A stretch of DNA of 64,000 nt, from assembly GCF_011045035.1 (NCBI RefSeq), contig NZ_JAALAA010000001.1:124001-188000 (forward strand), read 5' to 3'. The notes beneath the pieces are model-generated. The model saw only the letters and a program-made list of their open reading frames with translations, was not told where the DNA came from and made no database searches. Below, one piece after another: positions 33,846 to 42,089 of the stretch. Position 1 is the stretch's first letter. The number at the start of each line of letters is the position of its first letter. The translations under genes were made by a program, and so were the position numbers. Origin of the DNA: Nocardioides turkmenicus. Lineage in GTDB: Bacteria; Actinomycetota; Actinomycetes; Propionibacteriales; Nocardioidaceae.

Positions 33846-33894
33846 ACCCTGGGGAGGGTTGTCCGAACCAGGTTCGGACAACCCTCCCCAGGGT
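33846..33894. repeat. Perfect 49-bp palindrome, copy A, at the 3' end of the O-glycan locus
   Basis: Each 24-base arm reads ACCCTGGGGAGGG, TTG, then TCCGAACC inward to a single central A. It lies between the convergent GntR (stop 33835) and GH31 (stop 33911) genes, where it could act as a bidirectional terminator. A second version stands at 46052-46098 with a changed but still paired inner triplet. Confidence 0.85.
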
Positions 33895-33910
33895 CAAGCG
33901 CCGGTCACCA

Positions 33911-36900
33911 CTAGTTCGGCGTCGCCCGCCAGCGCTGGGCCTCCGTCCCGGCGTCAGTCTGCTGGATCACGAGCCCGTCAGCACGGACCGCCAGGCTGAG
34001 ACCGCTGTGCTTGGCGGAGATCTTCAGAGCCGCACCGTCGGCCGCGATGACCCAGCGCTGGTTGGGCGTGCCGGTGCAGGTGTACTCCACGACCGGGTCG
34101 CCGCTCGTCCTCGAGCCGTAGGCGACGTCGGCGCACAGACCGGTGCCGGCGTTCTTCAGCTGATAGCTGCCGTCGTCCTCATTCCGGGTGACCACCCACT
34201 TCTGCGACGCCGCCGCCCCGACCGCCGACGTGGTCAGCTGCCCGTTGGTGGTGCTGCGGGCGGCATCGAGAGCGAGGCCGGAGCCGACGTTACCGAGCGA
34301 GTACTGGCCGTCCGCCAGGGCCGGCGGCACGATCTCCTCGTCGCCGACCGTCATCGCGAAGACGTGCACCGCCGCGTTCGAGGGCAGCGTGACCGCCGCG
34401 ATCTCCTTGGCCGGGTCGGTGCGCAGCGTCTTGGTGAACAGCCGGTAAGAGACGGTCGGGTAGGCCGGTCCGCTCGGCGTGTTCTTCCCGAGCGTGGTGA
34501 CGGCCACCTTGGCGCCGTAGCTGTCGGTCGCCGCACAGCACCAGTTCGGGAAGCCGAGCGTCCCCGTGGAGGTGGTGCCGTCGGCGTAGTGCACCGTCGC
34601 CTTCCCCGACGCCGACAGGCTGGTGCCGGTGCCGAGGAACGCCAGCGCGTTGCCGCGCCCGCTGACCCTGATCGTCTCGCCGCCAGAGGCCACGTTGTCC
34701 GCGGTGCCCGGTTCCGACTCCGGCCAGCTGAAGTCGAAGCCGTTCGCGCTCACCGTCGCTCCGGGCGTGACCCCCTTCTCGGCGAGCTTGTTCGCGAGGA
34801 AGCTGCTCCCTCCCCCGTCGATGTCACCCGGCGCCGGGTCCTCGGCCCTGGTCACGCCGACGTTGTTGAACGCCGAGGCCAGGTCCGGGTGGGCGACGGT
34901 CGTGGTCGCCGAGTCGGTCACCGTGTAGGTCCGGTCGTGGGTCACGTACGTCGCCTCGACGCCGATCTGGACACGTCCGGGTTCCGCATCCGCCGGCGGC
35001 GTGACGCTGAAGGTCGCGGTGCGGGACGCGCCCGGCGCGAGTCCACCGGACACAGGACCACCCGCGCGCACGTCCCAGCCCTCGGGAGCGGTGGCGGTGA
35101 CCGACTCGAGCTGCACGCGGGATCCGGTGTCGTTGATGAAGGTGGCGCTGACCTCGGCCGCCTCACCGGCGACCGCGATCGCGGAGGTGGTGGCGTCGAG
35201 GCTCACGTTGCGGTCGCCCGGGTGGCCGCCGCCGACGGCGGAGGAGCCGTTCAGCGCGACCACGGCCGCCGCGGACGTGGACAGCTTCCCGGTCTTCACC
35301 GACGTGACGCCCGTCGCGGCGTCGTGGAACCATCCGGTCGCCGCGTTCTCCAGCTCGGCGGCGGAGCCCCGCTGGGGCAGCTCCTTGCCACCCAGCTCCA
35401 CGCTTCCGGGCTCCGCGTCGGCGTGCACCGAGAGCCCGTACTCGCGCGAGGCGGGCTTGCCGGCGTACGAGCCGTCGACCTCGCCCAGTCGCACCACGAC
35501 GCGGCCGCGGCCCTGCTCGGGCGCGTCGACCTGGAACTTCTGGGTGGCGGACTCGCCCGAGGCGTGTGCTTGGCTGCGCCCGTCGTCCTCGTAGTTCACG
35601 AACGACGAGGAGCCCTGCGGGTAGATGTCCAGGTCGAGGCGGCCCGACTTCTTGCCCTGCTGCCAGTCGAGCGTGCCCTCCGGGAACTGCGGCACGACCG
35701 CACCGGCGCGTACGAACAGCGGCAGCGTGTCCAGCGGAGCCTTGTAGCCGTCGATCGTGGTCGGCCCCTGGTGGACCCGGCCGCTCCGGTAGTCGACCCA
35801 GGTGCCCTCGGGGAGGTAGATCCCGTCGCGGGTCGTGCTGTCCTCGTAGACCGGCGCGACCAGGAAGTCGTCCCCGGCGAGGAACTCGTACTTCACCGCG
35901 TCGCCCCAGGTCTTCGGGTCCTCGGGATAGTTGAGGTAGAGCGGCTTGACCGCACCGACGCCGTTGCGGTGGGCCCGCATCGTGTGCGTGTAGAAGTAGG
36001 GCAGCAGCCGCTCGTGCAGGCTCAGGTACTTCCGGTTGATCGAGGTGTAGGGCTCGCCGTAGCGCCACGGCTGCTTGTCGGAGGCGGCCCACCCGCTCAT
36101 CAGGTAGGTCATCGGCAGGAACATCTTCCACTGCATGTCCCGGACGTACGTCTCCGCGCTGCCGCCGAAGATGCCGTCGACGTCACCGGTGGCGAGGTGC
36201 TGGCCGGACATGGTGGAGCCGGCGTACGTCGGGATCTGCCAGCGGATGTAGTCCCAGCTCCCCGACTGGTCGCCGCTCCACACCGCGGCACAGCGCTGGG
36301 TGCCGGCCCACCCCTCGACGGTGAGCACGGTCGAGCGGTCGGCGCTGTTGGTCTCGATGCCGTCGCGGGCCTGCTCGCAGGCGTCGAGCGCGAAGCGGTA
36401 GCCCGGGCCGACCCAGGCGACGTCGGTCTTGCGGACGCGTACGCCGGCCTTGACCTCGGTCTCCTGCTCGGTGAGGTCGTCCTCGGTCCACAGGCCGAGC
36501 TCGGCGCCGTGGTCGTTGAGCATATCGCCGGTCTCGGCCAGGTCCTCGTAGCCGCAGCCGTAGCCGTCGTTGACCAGCATCCAGCCCAGAGGCAGGTCGT
36601 GCTCGGCGTAGCCGTCTGCGATCGCCTTCGAGTCGCGCAGGGTCTCGCGCTCGCCGCGGTTGGCGTTGTGCAGGTAGCAGTCGGCGTCGCCGACCTCCAG
36701 GGCGTACATCGGGACCGCGACCGGTCGGCCGGTCAGCTCGGTGTAGGAGTCGATGACGCGCTTGGCGTCGCCGACGAAGTAGTAGGCGTCGAAGCGCTGC
36801 TCGTCATGGGTGGTCGTGGTCGGCGCGCCGAAGTCGTAGCTGCCGGGCGCGAAGGTGTTGCGCAGCACCCCGTAGCCGCGGGAGGAGACGTAGAACGGCA

Positions 36901-37513
36901 CCGCGTTGGGGTTGCCGCCGTCGTTCCAGTTGAAGTCGCGCGAGATCTTGATCGTCTCGCCGCGGTGGCTGAACCGGCCGTTCTGCATGCCGCCGCCGAA
37001 GAACTGCTCCTCGGCGCCGCGCTCCAGGTGCTGCGAGGTGCCGTTGTCGTCCCAGGTCAGCGGCGAGGCCTCGGACATCAGCACCCGCCCGCTCGGGTCG
37101 GTGAGGCGCAGGGTGATCGGCCGCTTGGTCACGGTGAGCACGGCCTTCGCCGTGCTGATGACGTACGCCGCGTCGGTCTCCTTCACCTGCGACTGCCCGC
37201 CGGGGTAGTCGCGCTTGACGACGATGTCGGCGTCGGGAGCGGCGGGGTCGGTGGGGTCCTCGTTGGCCGGGTCGTCGAACTCGCCGTTCGGGGCGAGGCG
37301 TACGCGGACCATGTCGGTGTCCTCGAAGGTCACGCGCAGCGCTGCCTCTCCGGAGGCGAAGGTGTAGCTGTCGCCGTCGCGCTCGAAGCCGCTGACGTCG
37401 CCGAGCTCGCCGGTCGCCTCGGCCGCCACCGAGCTGACCGGGCTGAGCGCGACCAGGCCCGCAGCCAACCCGACTCCCGCGACCAGAAACCGTCTGAGTA
37501 ATTGATTGAACAT
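33911..37513 (-). CDS. Secreted GH31 glycosidase, probable alpha-N-acetylgalactosaminidase, with C-terminal ricin-type lectin domain
   Basis: A 1200-residue exported enzyme with a signal peptide to about residue 31. The GH31 barrel has KTDVAW with the nucleophile Asp364 and WSGDQSGSW with the acid/base Asp415, plus YALEVGDADCYLHN and GWMLVNDGYGCGYEDL. The last two resemble GH31 enzymes shown to cut terminal alpha-GalNAc rather than alpha-glucosidases; this rests on motif memory. After the C-terminal beta-domains come a NEW3-like sandwich (about 770-870), a galactose-binding-like module, and residues about 1060-1200 with QKWVV, NQRWVI and AQRWRATP, a ricin B lectin fold. It is the last gene of the GalNAc cluster and ends at the palindrome. 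Confidence 0.88.
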   Translation of the reverse strand: MFNQLLRRFLVAGVGLAAGLVALSPVSSVAAEATGELGDVSGFERDGDSYTFASGEAALRVTFEDTDMVRVRLAPNGEFDDPANEDPTDPAAPDADIVVKRDYPGGQSQVKETDAAYVISTAKAVLTVTKRPITLRLTDPSGRVLMSEASPLTWDDNGTSQHLERGAEEQFFGGGMQNGRFSHRGETIKISRDFNWNDGGNPNAVPFYVSSRGYGVLRNTFAPGSYDFGAPTTTTHDEQRFDAYYFVGDAKRVIDSYTELTGRPVAVPMYALEVGDADCYLHNANRGERETLRDSKAIADGYAEHDLPLGWMLVNDGYGCGYEDLAETGDMLNDHGAELGLWTEDDLTEQETEVKAGVRVRKTDVAWVGPGYRFALDACEQARDGIETNSADRSTVLTVEGWAGTQRCAAVWSGDQSGSWDYIRWQIPTYAGSTMSGQHLATGDVDGIFGGSAETYVRDMQWKMFLPMTYLMSGWAASDKQPWRYGEPYTSINRKYLSLHERLLPYFYTHTMRAHRNGVGAVKPLYLNYPEDPKTWGDAVKYEFLAGDDFLVAPVYEDSTTRDGIYLPEGTWVDYRSGRVHQGPTTIDGYKAPLDTLPLFVRAGAVVPQFPEGTLDWQQGKKSGRLDLDIYPQGSSSFVNYEDDGRSQAHASGESATQKFQVDAPEQGRGRVVVRLGEVDGSYAGKPASREYGLSVHADAEPGSVELGGKELPQRGSAAELENAATGWFHDAATGVTSVKTGKLSTSAAAVVALNGSSAVGGGHPGDRNVSLDATTSAIAVAGEAAEVSATFINDTGSRVQLESVTATAPEGWDVRAGGPVSGGLAPGASRTATFSVTPPADAEPGRVQIGVEATYVTHDRTYTVTDSATTTVAHPDLASAFNNVGVTRAEDPAPGDIDGGGSSFLANKLAEKGVTPGATVSANGFDFSWPESEPGTADNVASGGETIRVSGRGNALAFLGTGTSLSASGKATVHYADGTTSTGTLGFPNWCCAATDSYGAKVAVTTLGKNTPSGPAYPTVSYRLFTKTLRTDPAKEIAAVTLPSNAAVHVFAMTVGDEEIVPPALADGQYSLGNVGSGLALDAARSTTNGQLTTSAVGAAASQKWVVTRNEDDGSYQLKNAGTGLCADVAYGSRTSGDPVVEYTCTGTPNQRWVIAADGAALKISAKHSGLSLAVRADGLVIQQTDAGTEAQRWRATPN

Positions 37514-37573
37514 GATCGCATCACGCCCTAATTAGTCAGAATCAATCGAAGTCGAGGGCGACTGTAACGCAGG

Positions 37574-38425
37574 TCACACGGCGCGGTCCACCATCGGTCC
37601 ACCGATCAGCGCGAGCACGCGCGCTGCCTCGCCGGCGACCGCGTCGCGGCCGGCGCCGAGGTACTTGCGGGGGTCGACCTTCGCCTCGTCCGTCAGGGCC
37701 TCGCGAACGGCCCGGGTGAAGGTCGCGTTGAGGTGGGTCGCGATGTTGATCTTGGTCATCCCGGCCCGGACGGCCGCCACGATGCCCTCGTCGGGGACCC
37801 CGGAGGAGCCGTGCAGCACGAGCGGAACGTCGACGGCGTCGGCCAGCCGGGTGATGAGCTCGTTGTCGAGGGACGCCGTGCGCGTCGTCATCGCGTGCGA
37901 GGACCCGACCGCGACCGCGAGCGCGTCGACCCCGGTGGCCTCGACGTAGGCCGTGGCCTCGTCCGGCCGGGTGCGGGCTCCCGGTGCGTGCACGCCGTCC
38001 TTGCCACCCACCTCGCCGAGCTCGGACTCGACGGAGACGCCGCGCTCGTGGCACCAGGCAGCGATCTTGGCGGTGGCGGCGACGTTCGAGTCGTAGTCGA
38101 GCCTGGAGGCGTCGAACATCACCGAGGGACAGCCCAGCTCGACGGCCTCCTCGACCAGCTCGACCCGGGTCGCGTGGTCGAGGTGGACGCACACCGGCAC
38201 CGTGGCGCGCTCCGCGATCGCGAGGGTGGCGCCCAGCAACGGCGCGAGGCCGCCGCGGTAGTCGGCGGTGTTCTCCGAGATCTGCAGGACGACCGGACGG
38301 CCGGCGTGCTCGGCGCCGGCGACGATCGCCTCGGCCAGCTCGAGCTGGATGACGTTCATCGCGCCCAGCCCGCGACCGGTTCCCCGAGCGTGGTCGAGCA
38401 GCAGGGACATCGGTGCCAGGGGCAT
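37574..38425 (-). CDS. Class II fructose/tagatose-bisphosphate aldolase
   Basis: A 283-residue zinc aldolase. VHLDHA (near residue 80) and the later LHGSSG with INIATH provide metal and phosphate ligands of the class II family; GAMNVIQLELAEAIVAGAE is the usual start. The length and ESELGEVGGKDG segment fit KbaY/GatY-type enzymes, which split tagatose-1,6-bisphosphate into dihydroxyacetone phosphate and glyceraldehyde-3-phosphate. It follows the kinase gene by one base and precedes the GH31 gene by 60 bp. Context makes tagatose-bisphosphate the likely substrate. Confidence 0.87.
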   Translation of the reverse strand: MPLAPMSLLLDHARGTGRGLGAMNVIQLELAEAIVAGAEHAGRPVVLQISENTADYRGGLAPLLGATLAIAERATVPVCVHLDHATRVELVEEAVELGCPSVMFDASRLDYDSNVAATAKIAAWCHERGVSVESELGEVGGKDGVHAPGARTRPDEATAYVEATGVDALAVAVGSSHAMTTRTASLDNELITRLADAVDVPLVLHGSSGVPDEGIVAAVRAGMTKINIATHLNATFTRAVREALTDEAKVDPRKYLGAGRDAVAGEAARVLALIGGPMVDRAV

Positions 38426-38426
38426 C

Positions 38427-39332
38427 TCAGGCCTCCTTGTCGACTCGTCCGACCTTGATGTCCGCCAGGACCGACGCGTACGTCGCGGCGTCGATCTCGC
38501 CGGCGATCGGCGCGACCACCGCGGCGGCGCCCAGGGCAGCGGCGTCGCGCAGGATCTCCGGCCACGGTCTGCCGTGGGCGAGACCGCGGGCGAGCCCCGC
38601 GGCGGCCGCGTCCCCGGCGCCGGTCGGGTTCCCGGAGATCCCGGCGGGCGGGTTCACCTCCCAGCAGGCGCCGTCGGCGCACGCGACCAGGCCGAGCCGG
38701 CCGCGGGTCAGCACGACGGGTCCGCCGTGGCGCTCGGCGAGCTCGGCGACCGCGGCCACCAGGTCGTCGGGGGCGCGCCCGAGAAGTCGCGCGATCTCGT
38801 CCTCGTTGGGGGTCAGGACGGCCCCGGTCCCGACCGCCGCGGCCAGCGCCGCGTCGTCGAGGTCGAGGAGCACCGGCACGCCGGCGGCGGCCGCGAGCCG
38901 CGCGATCCGCACCGGCAGGTCGACGGGCACCCCGGGTGCCAGGCTGCCGGAGACGGTGACGGCCGTCGCGGCCGCCAGCCGAGCCTCGACGAGGTCGAGC
39001 AGCCGCTGGTCGGCGCCGGGCGCCGCCTGCCGGCCGGGCTCCCACAGCGAGGTCGTCGACTCGGCGACGACGACCAGGGCGCGGCGTACGTCCTCGAGCT
39101 CGGGCAGGAACGTCGACGGCAGCTCCGCTGTGAGGGCCTCCGCGAACCGGGCGTCGGCGAGACCGATCGCGTGCGTCGGCTCGCCCAGCTGGTGCAGCAC
39201 CCGGGCGACGTTCACGCCCTTGCCGCCGAGCCGGGTGGTGACCTCGGCAACCCGGTGGACCTCGCCCACGGTCAGCCGGGGCAGCCGGTAGGTCACGTCG
39301 ATCGCCGGGTTGAGGGTGACCGTGAGGATCAT
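38427..39332 (-). CDS. PfkB-family hexose-phosphate kinase (tagatose-6-phosphate / 1-phosphofructokinase type)
   Basis: A 301-residue sugar-phosphate kinase. The opening MILTVTLNPAIDVTY and LGGKGVNVARVL bind the sugar phosphate as in LacC and FruK; VLTPNEDEIARLLG and NPTGAGDAAAAGLARGL carry the ATP/anion hole with the catalytic Asp. The family phosphorylates tagatose-6-phosphate or fructose-1-phosphate. Placed between the ROK kinase (overlapping ATGA) and a class II aldolase, tagatose-6-phosphate is the best guess. Confidence 0.88.
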   Translation of the reverse strand: MILTVTLNPAIDVTYRLPRLTVGEVHRVAEVTTRLGGKGVNVARVLHQLGEPTHAIGLADARFAEALTAELPSTFLPELEDVRRALVVVAESTTSLWEPGRQAAPGADQRLLDLVEARLAAATAVTVSGSLAPGVPVDLPVRIARLAAAAGVPVLLDLDDAALAAAVGTGAVLTPNEDEIARLLGRAPDDLVAAVAELAERHGGPVVLTRGRLGLVACADGACWEVNPPAGISGNPTGAGDAAAAGLARGLAHGRPWPEILRDAAALGAAAVVAPIAGEIDAATYASVLADIKVGRVDKEA

Positions 39333-40252
39333 GCGCGATTCTCCGTCGGGGCGAGGGCGAGTCTGGCGGCGCCGACGAGGCCTGCCCGGCCGCCGAGGGA
39401 GGAGAGGCGTACGGGTGGCACCGCGGTCACGCCGGCGCGCTCGTGCATCCGGGCTTGCAGCGGGTCGAGCAGCGCTCCCCCGGCCTCGGCGATGCCGCCG
39501 CCCAGGATGATCTCGCCGGGGGCCAGCAGCGCTCCGACGGCGAGGAAGCCGTCGGCCAGCGCGGTGATCGCCTCGGACCAGACCTCGGCGGCGAGTCCGT
39601 CGTGCTCGGCTCGCACGACCAGCTCGGCGACACCGGTGATCCCGGCGTCACTGGTGTCGCTGGTGTCGCCGCCCAGCGCGGCGTACCTCTCCAGCATCGC
39701 GCGGGCGCCCGCGCGCGCCTCCACGCAGCCGCGCCGGCCGCAGACGCACGGCGGCCCGGCCGGGTCGACCACCAGGTGGCCGAGCTCGCCGGCCTGCCCG
39801 GAGACCCCGACGACCGCCCGACCCTCGACGTACGTCACCGCAGCAACACCCGTGCCGAGCACCGCCACGAGCGCCGAGGCCGGTGACCCGGCATCGGCCC
39901 AGATCGCGCCCGCGGCGGCGGCCGTGTCGTGCACGACCGTGACCGGCAGGCCCAGGCGCTCGGCGAGCGGCGCCGCCACCGGGGTGTCGACCAGGCCGAG
40001 GTTGACCGCCCGGCGGGAGATGCCGGACTCGGTGTCGACGAGACCGGGGAAGGCGACGCCGACCCCGGAGACCTCCGCCCGGGCGGCCGGGCTCAGGCCG
40101 GCGAGGAGCTCCTCGCCCATCCGCGCGATGTCGCCGAGCACGGCCGGGCCGGTCCGGGTGGCCACCCGCGACTCGGCCAGCACCACGTCGTCAGGCCCGA
40201 CCACGGCGCCTCGCACCGAGGTGCCGCCGACGTCGAACGCGAGGGCTCGCAT
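39329..40252 (-). CDS. ROK-family sugar kinase
   Basis: A 307-residue kinase. ALAFDVGGTSVRGAVVG binds ATP phosphate, GHLVVDPAGPPC with CVCGRRGCVEARAG forms the ROK zinc site, and HDTAAAAGAIWAD holds the catalytic Asp region. ROK kinases phosphorylate glucose, N-acetylhexosamines or allose. In this cluster it would make GalNAc-6-phosphate from imported GalNAc. The ATG at 40252 overlaps the TGA of the SIS gene (TGATG) and its stop overlaps the PfkB start. No N-terminal HTH is present, so it is an enzyme and not a repressor. Confidence 0.88.
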   Translation of the reverse strand: MRALAFDVGGTSVRGAVVGPDDVVLAESRVATRTGPAVLGDIARMGEELLAGLSPAARAEVSGVGVAFPGLVDTESGISRRAVNLGLVDTPVAAPLAERLGLPVTVVHDTAAAAGAIWADAGSPASALVAVLGTGVAAVTYVEGRAVVGVSGQAGELGHLVVDPAGPPCVCGRRGCVEARAGARAMLERYAALGGDTSDTSDAGITGVAELVVRAEHDGLAAEVWSEAITALADGFLAVGALLAPGEIILGGGIAEAGGALLDPLQARMHERAGVTAVPPVRLSSLGGRAGLVGAARLALAPTENRA

Positions 40253-41169
40253 CACGCGGGAGGGGCGGCAGCCGGGCTGAGGATGATCGAGCGCGTCAGG
40301 TTGCGCGGCGCGTCCGGATCGAGGCCGGCGCGACGGGCCCGCTCCACGCAGAGCAGGTGCACCCGCACCAGCTCTGCGAGCGGGTCGACCTCGGAGCGGA
40401 TCAGGTCGGCGCCGGTGACCGCGACGTCCTCGGCGAAGCCGGACACCAGGTCGCCGAAGGCCCACACGACCCGGCCGGGGGCGCTGATCGAGAGCGGGCC
40501 GTGACGATACTCCATCATCGGGTAGGACTCGGTCCACAGCTGCGCCGACTCCCGCAGCTTGAGCGCCGCCTCCTGCGCGACCCCGTTGGTCCAGCCTCGG
40601 CCGACGAAGGTGAGCTGGTCGGCGGTCAGCGCCGGACCGGACCCGTCCGCACCGGCGTCGATGATCTGCTGGGCCTGCTCGGAGGCCCGGGTCAGGTCGT
40701 GACCGAGGTGCCAGCGCAGCATCGCGAGCGCGGTGGTCGCGAAGCGGGTCTGCACCACGGACTTCTCGTCCACCTCGGGCATCAGGATCGGCTCCGCCAC
40801 CTCGAGCGCCGGGGTGCCGGGCGAGGACGAGATCACCGACGCCGGGATCCGTCCCTCGACCCGGGTGAGCAGGTCGATGACCTCGGTCGTCGTGCCGGAC
40901 CGGGTGATCGCCAGCAGCCGGTCGTAGCCGCGGTCGATCCGGGCCTCGGTCGGCGTCCAGGCGTCGGTGATGCCCTGGCCCTGCTCCTCGCGGAGCGCGG
41001 CGTACGCCTGGGCCATGTAGAGCGAGGTGCCGCAGCCGACGACCGCGACCTTCTCCCCCGGCTTCGGCAGCGCGTCGGCGAAGCGCTCGGCGGTGTCACG
41101 GGCCGCCAGCCAGTTGGCGGGCTGGGTCGCGATCTCGGCGGCGAGATGCGTCGGTGCGGATGCGGTCAT
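40252..41169 (-). CDS. SIS-domain sugar isomerase/deaminase, AgaS-like
   Basis: A 305-residue protein with two SIS domains: GEKVAVVGCGTSLYMAQAY with LLAITRSGTTTEV near residues 40-95, and LTFVGRGWTNGVAQEAALKL with ESYPMMEYRHGPLSI near 190-225. These are phosphosugar-binding segments of the glucosamine-6-phosphate isomerase half of GlmS and of AgaS. AgaS deaminates galactosamine-6-phosphate to tagatose-6-phosphate. No glutaminase domain is present, which agrees with that role. First of the metabolic genes after the DeoR regulator. Confidence 0.82.
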   Translation of the reverse strand: MTASAPTHLAAEIATQPANWLAARDTAERFADALPKPGEKVAVVGCGTSLYMAQAYAALREEQGQGITDAWTPTEARIDRGYDRLLAITRSGTTTEVIDLLTRVEGRIPASVISSSPGTPALEVAEPILMPEVDEKSVVQTRFATTALAMLRWHLGHDLTRASEQAQQIIDAGADGSGPALTADQLTFVGRGWTNGVAQEAALKLRESAQLWTESYPMMEYRHGPLSISAPGRVVWAFGDLVSGFAEDVAVTGADLIRSEVDPLAELVRVHLLCVERARRAGLDPDAPRNLTRSIILSPAAAPPA

Positions 41170-41258
41170 GGTGTCGGGTCACCCTCCGATGTGTTGCCAG
41201 GCTGGAGCCGAATCATCCAACGCGCTGCGCGTTTCTGTCAATAAAGTGCGCTAAATGA

Positions 41259-42044
41259 TCATTTTCGCTCAGTCGCGATGACGATCTCCGCGCCGTGCTC
41301 GGCCAGCGCCTTCGCGAGCGGCTCGGGCACCGCACGGTCGGTGACCAGCATGGAGACGGAGTCGAGATCGCGGATGCGCGCGAACGTCGGATGCTCGAGC
41401 TTCGTGCTGTCGGCCACGACGATGGTGCGCTGCGCGGCCGCGATGAAGTCGGCGCTGATCTTGGCCTCGGCCGGGTGGATCGTGGTGAGGCCGGCGCGAG
41501 TGCTGATGCCGTCGACGCCGAGGATCGCGGTGTCGATGTGGATCTTCGACAGCACCCCCTCGCTCAGCGGACCGACCAGCTCGTAGGACTGGGTGCGGGC
41601 TGCTCCCCCGGTCACCACGATGTTGACGTTGGGCCGGATCGACAGCTCGTAGGCGATGTTGAGCGCGTTGGTGACGACGGTGATGCTGTCGTCCTCGGCC
41701 AGGTCGGGGTGGCGCCCGATGGAGCGTGCCACCTCGCTGGTGGTCGTCCCGCCGTTGAGCGCGACCGTCTCCCCCGGCACCAGCAGGTCGGCGACCGCGG
41801 CCGCGATCGCCCGCTTGGCCTCGGCCTGGCGACCGATCTTGTACTGCAGCGGCAGCTCGTACGCCGACCCGAGCGCCGTCGCCCCACCATGCGTCCGGGT
41901 GACCAGCCGCTGGTCGGCGAGGTGCCCGATGTCGCGGCGGGCGGTCGCCGCCGAGACACCGAGCGCGCTCTCGACCTCCGCGATCGTGACGTGCCCGTGC
42001 TCGCTGATCAGCTCGAGCAGCTGGTTGAGTCGCTGTTGTCTCAT
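41259..42044 (-). CDS. DeoR/GlpR-family (AgaR-like) transcriptional regulator
   Basis: A 261-residue regulator. The HTH is residues about 1-58 (RQQRLNQLLELISEHGHVTI, then VSAATARRDIGHLADQ). The C-terminal sugar-phosphate-sensing domain has VALNGGTTTSEVAR, VVTNALNIAYEL, GVDGIST and VVADSTKL. DeoR proteins of the AgaR type repress GalNAc genes until a phosphorylated intermediate builds up. The 89-bp gap to the SIS gene holds AATGATCATT, a 10-bp palindrome, and GCGC-containing half sites. GH101 lies 45 bp upstream on the same strand. Confidence 0.88.
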   Translation of the reverse strand: MRQQRLNQLLELISEHGHVTIAEVESALGVSAATARRDIGHLADQRLVTRTHGGATALGSAYELPLQYKIGRQAEAKRAIAAAVADLLVPGETVALNGGTTTSEVARSIGRHPDLAEDDSITVVTNALNIAYELSIRPNVNIVVTGGAARTQSYELVGPLSEGVLSKIHIDTAILGVDGISTRAGLTTIHPAEAKISADFIAAAQRTIVVADSTKLEHPTFARIRDLDSVSMLVTDRAVPEPLAKALAEHGAEIVIATERK

Positions 42045-42089
42045 GGGCCCCCTTCCTGGGTCCCGGACAGCCTACGCAGTTCCGGCGCC

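Noticed and set aside
33846..33894. Palindrome copy A as only a terminator
   Set aside because: Position fits a terminator, but the matching copy at 46052-46098 is between divergent genes and shows covariation, so a simple terminator label was not accepted alone.
34007..37501. A 1164-codon open frame on the + strand opposite the GH31 gene
   Set aside because: Same reason: low-complexity composition, no ribosome site and no recognisable domain; GH31 motifs on the other strand are decisive.
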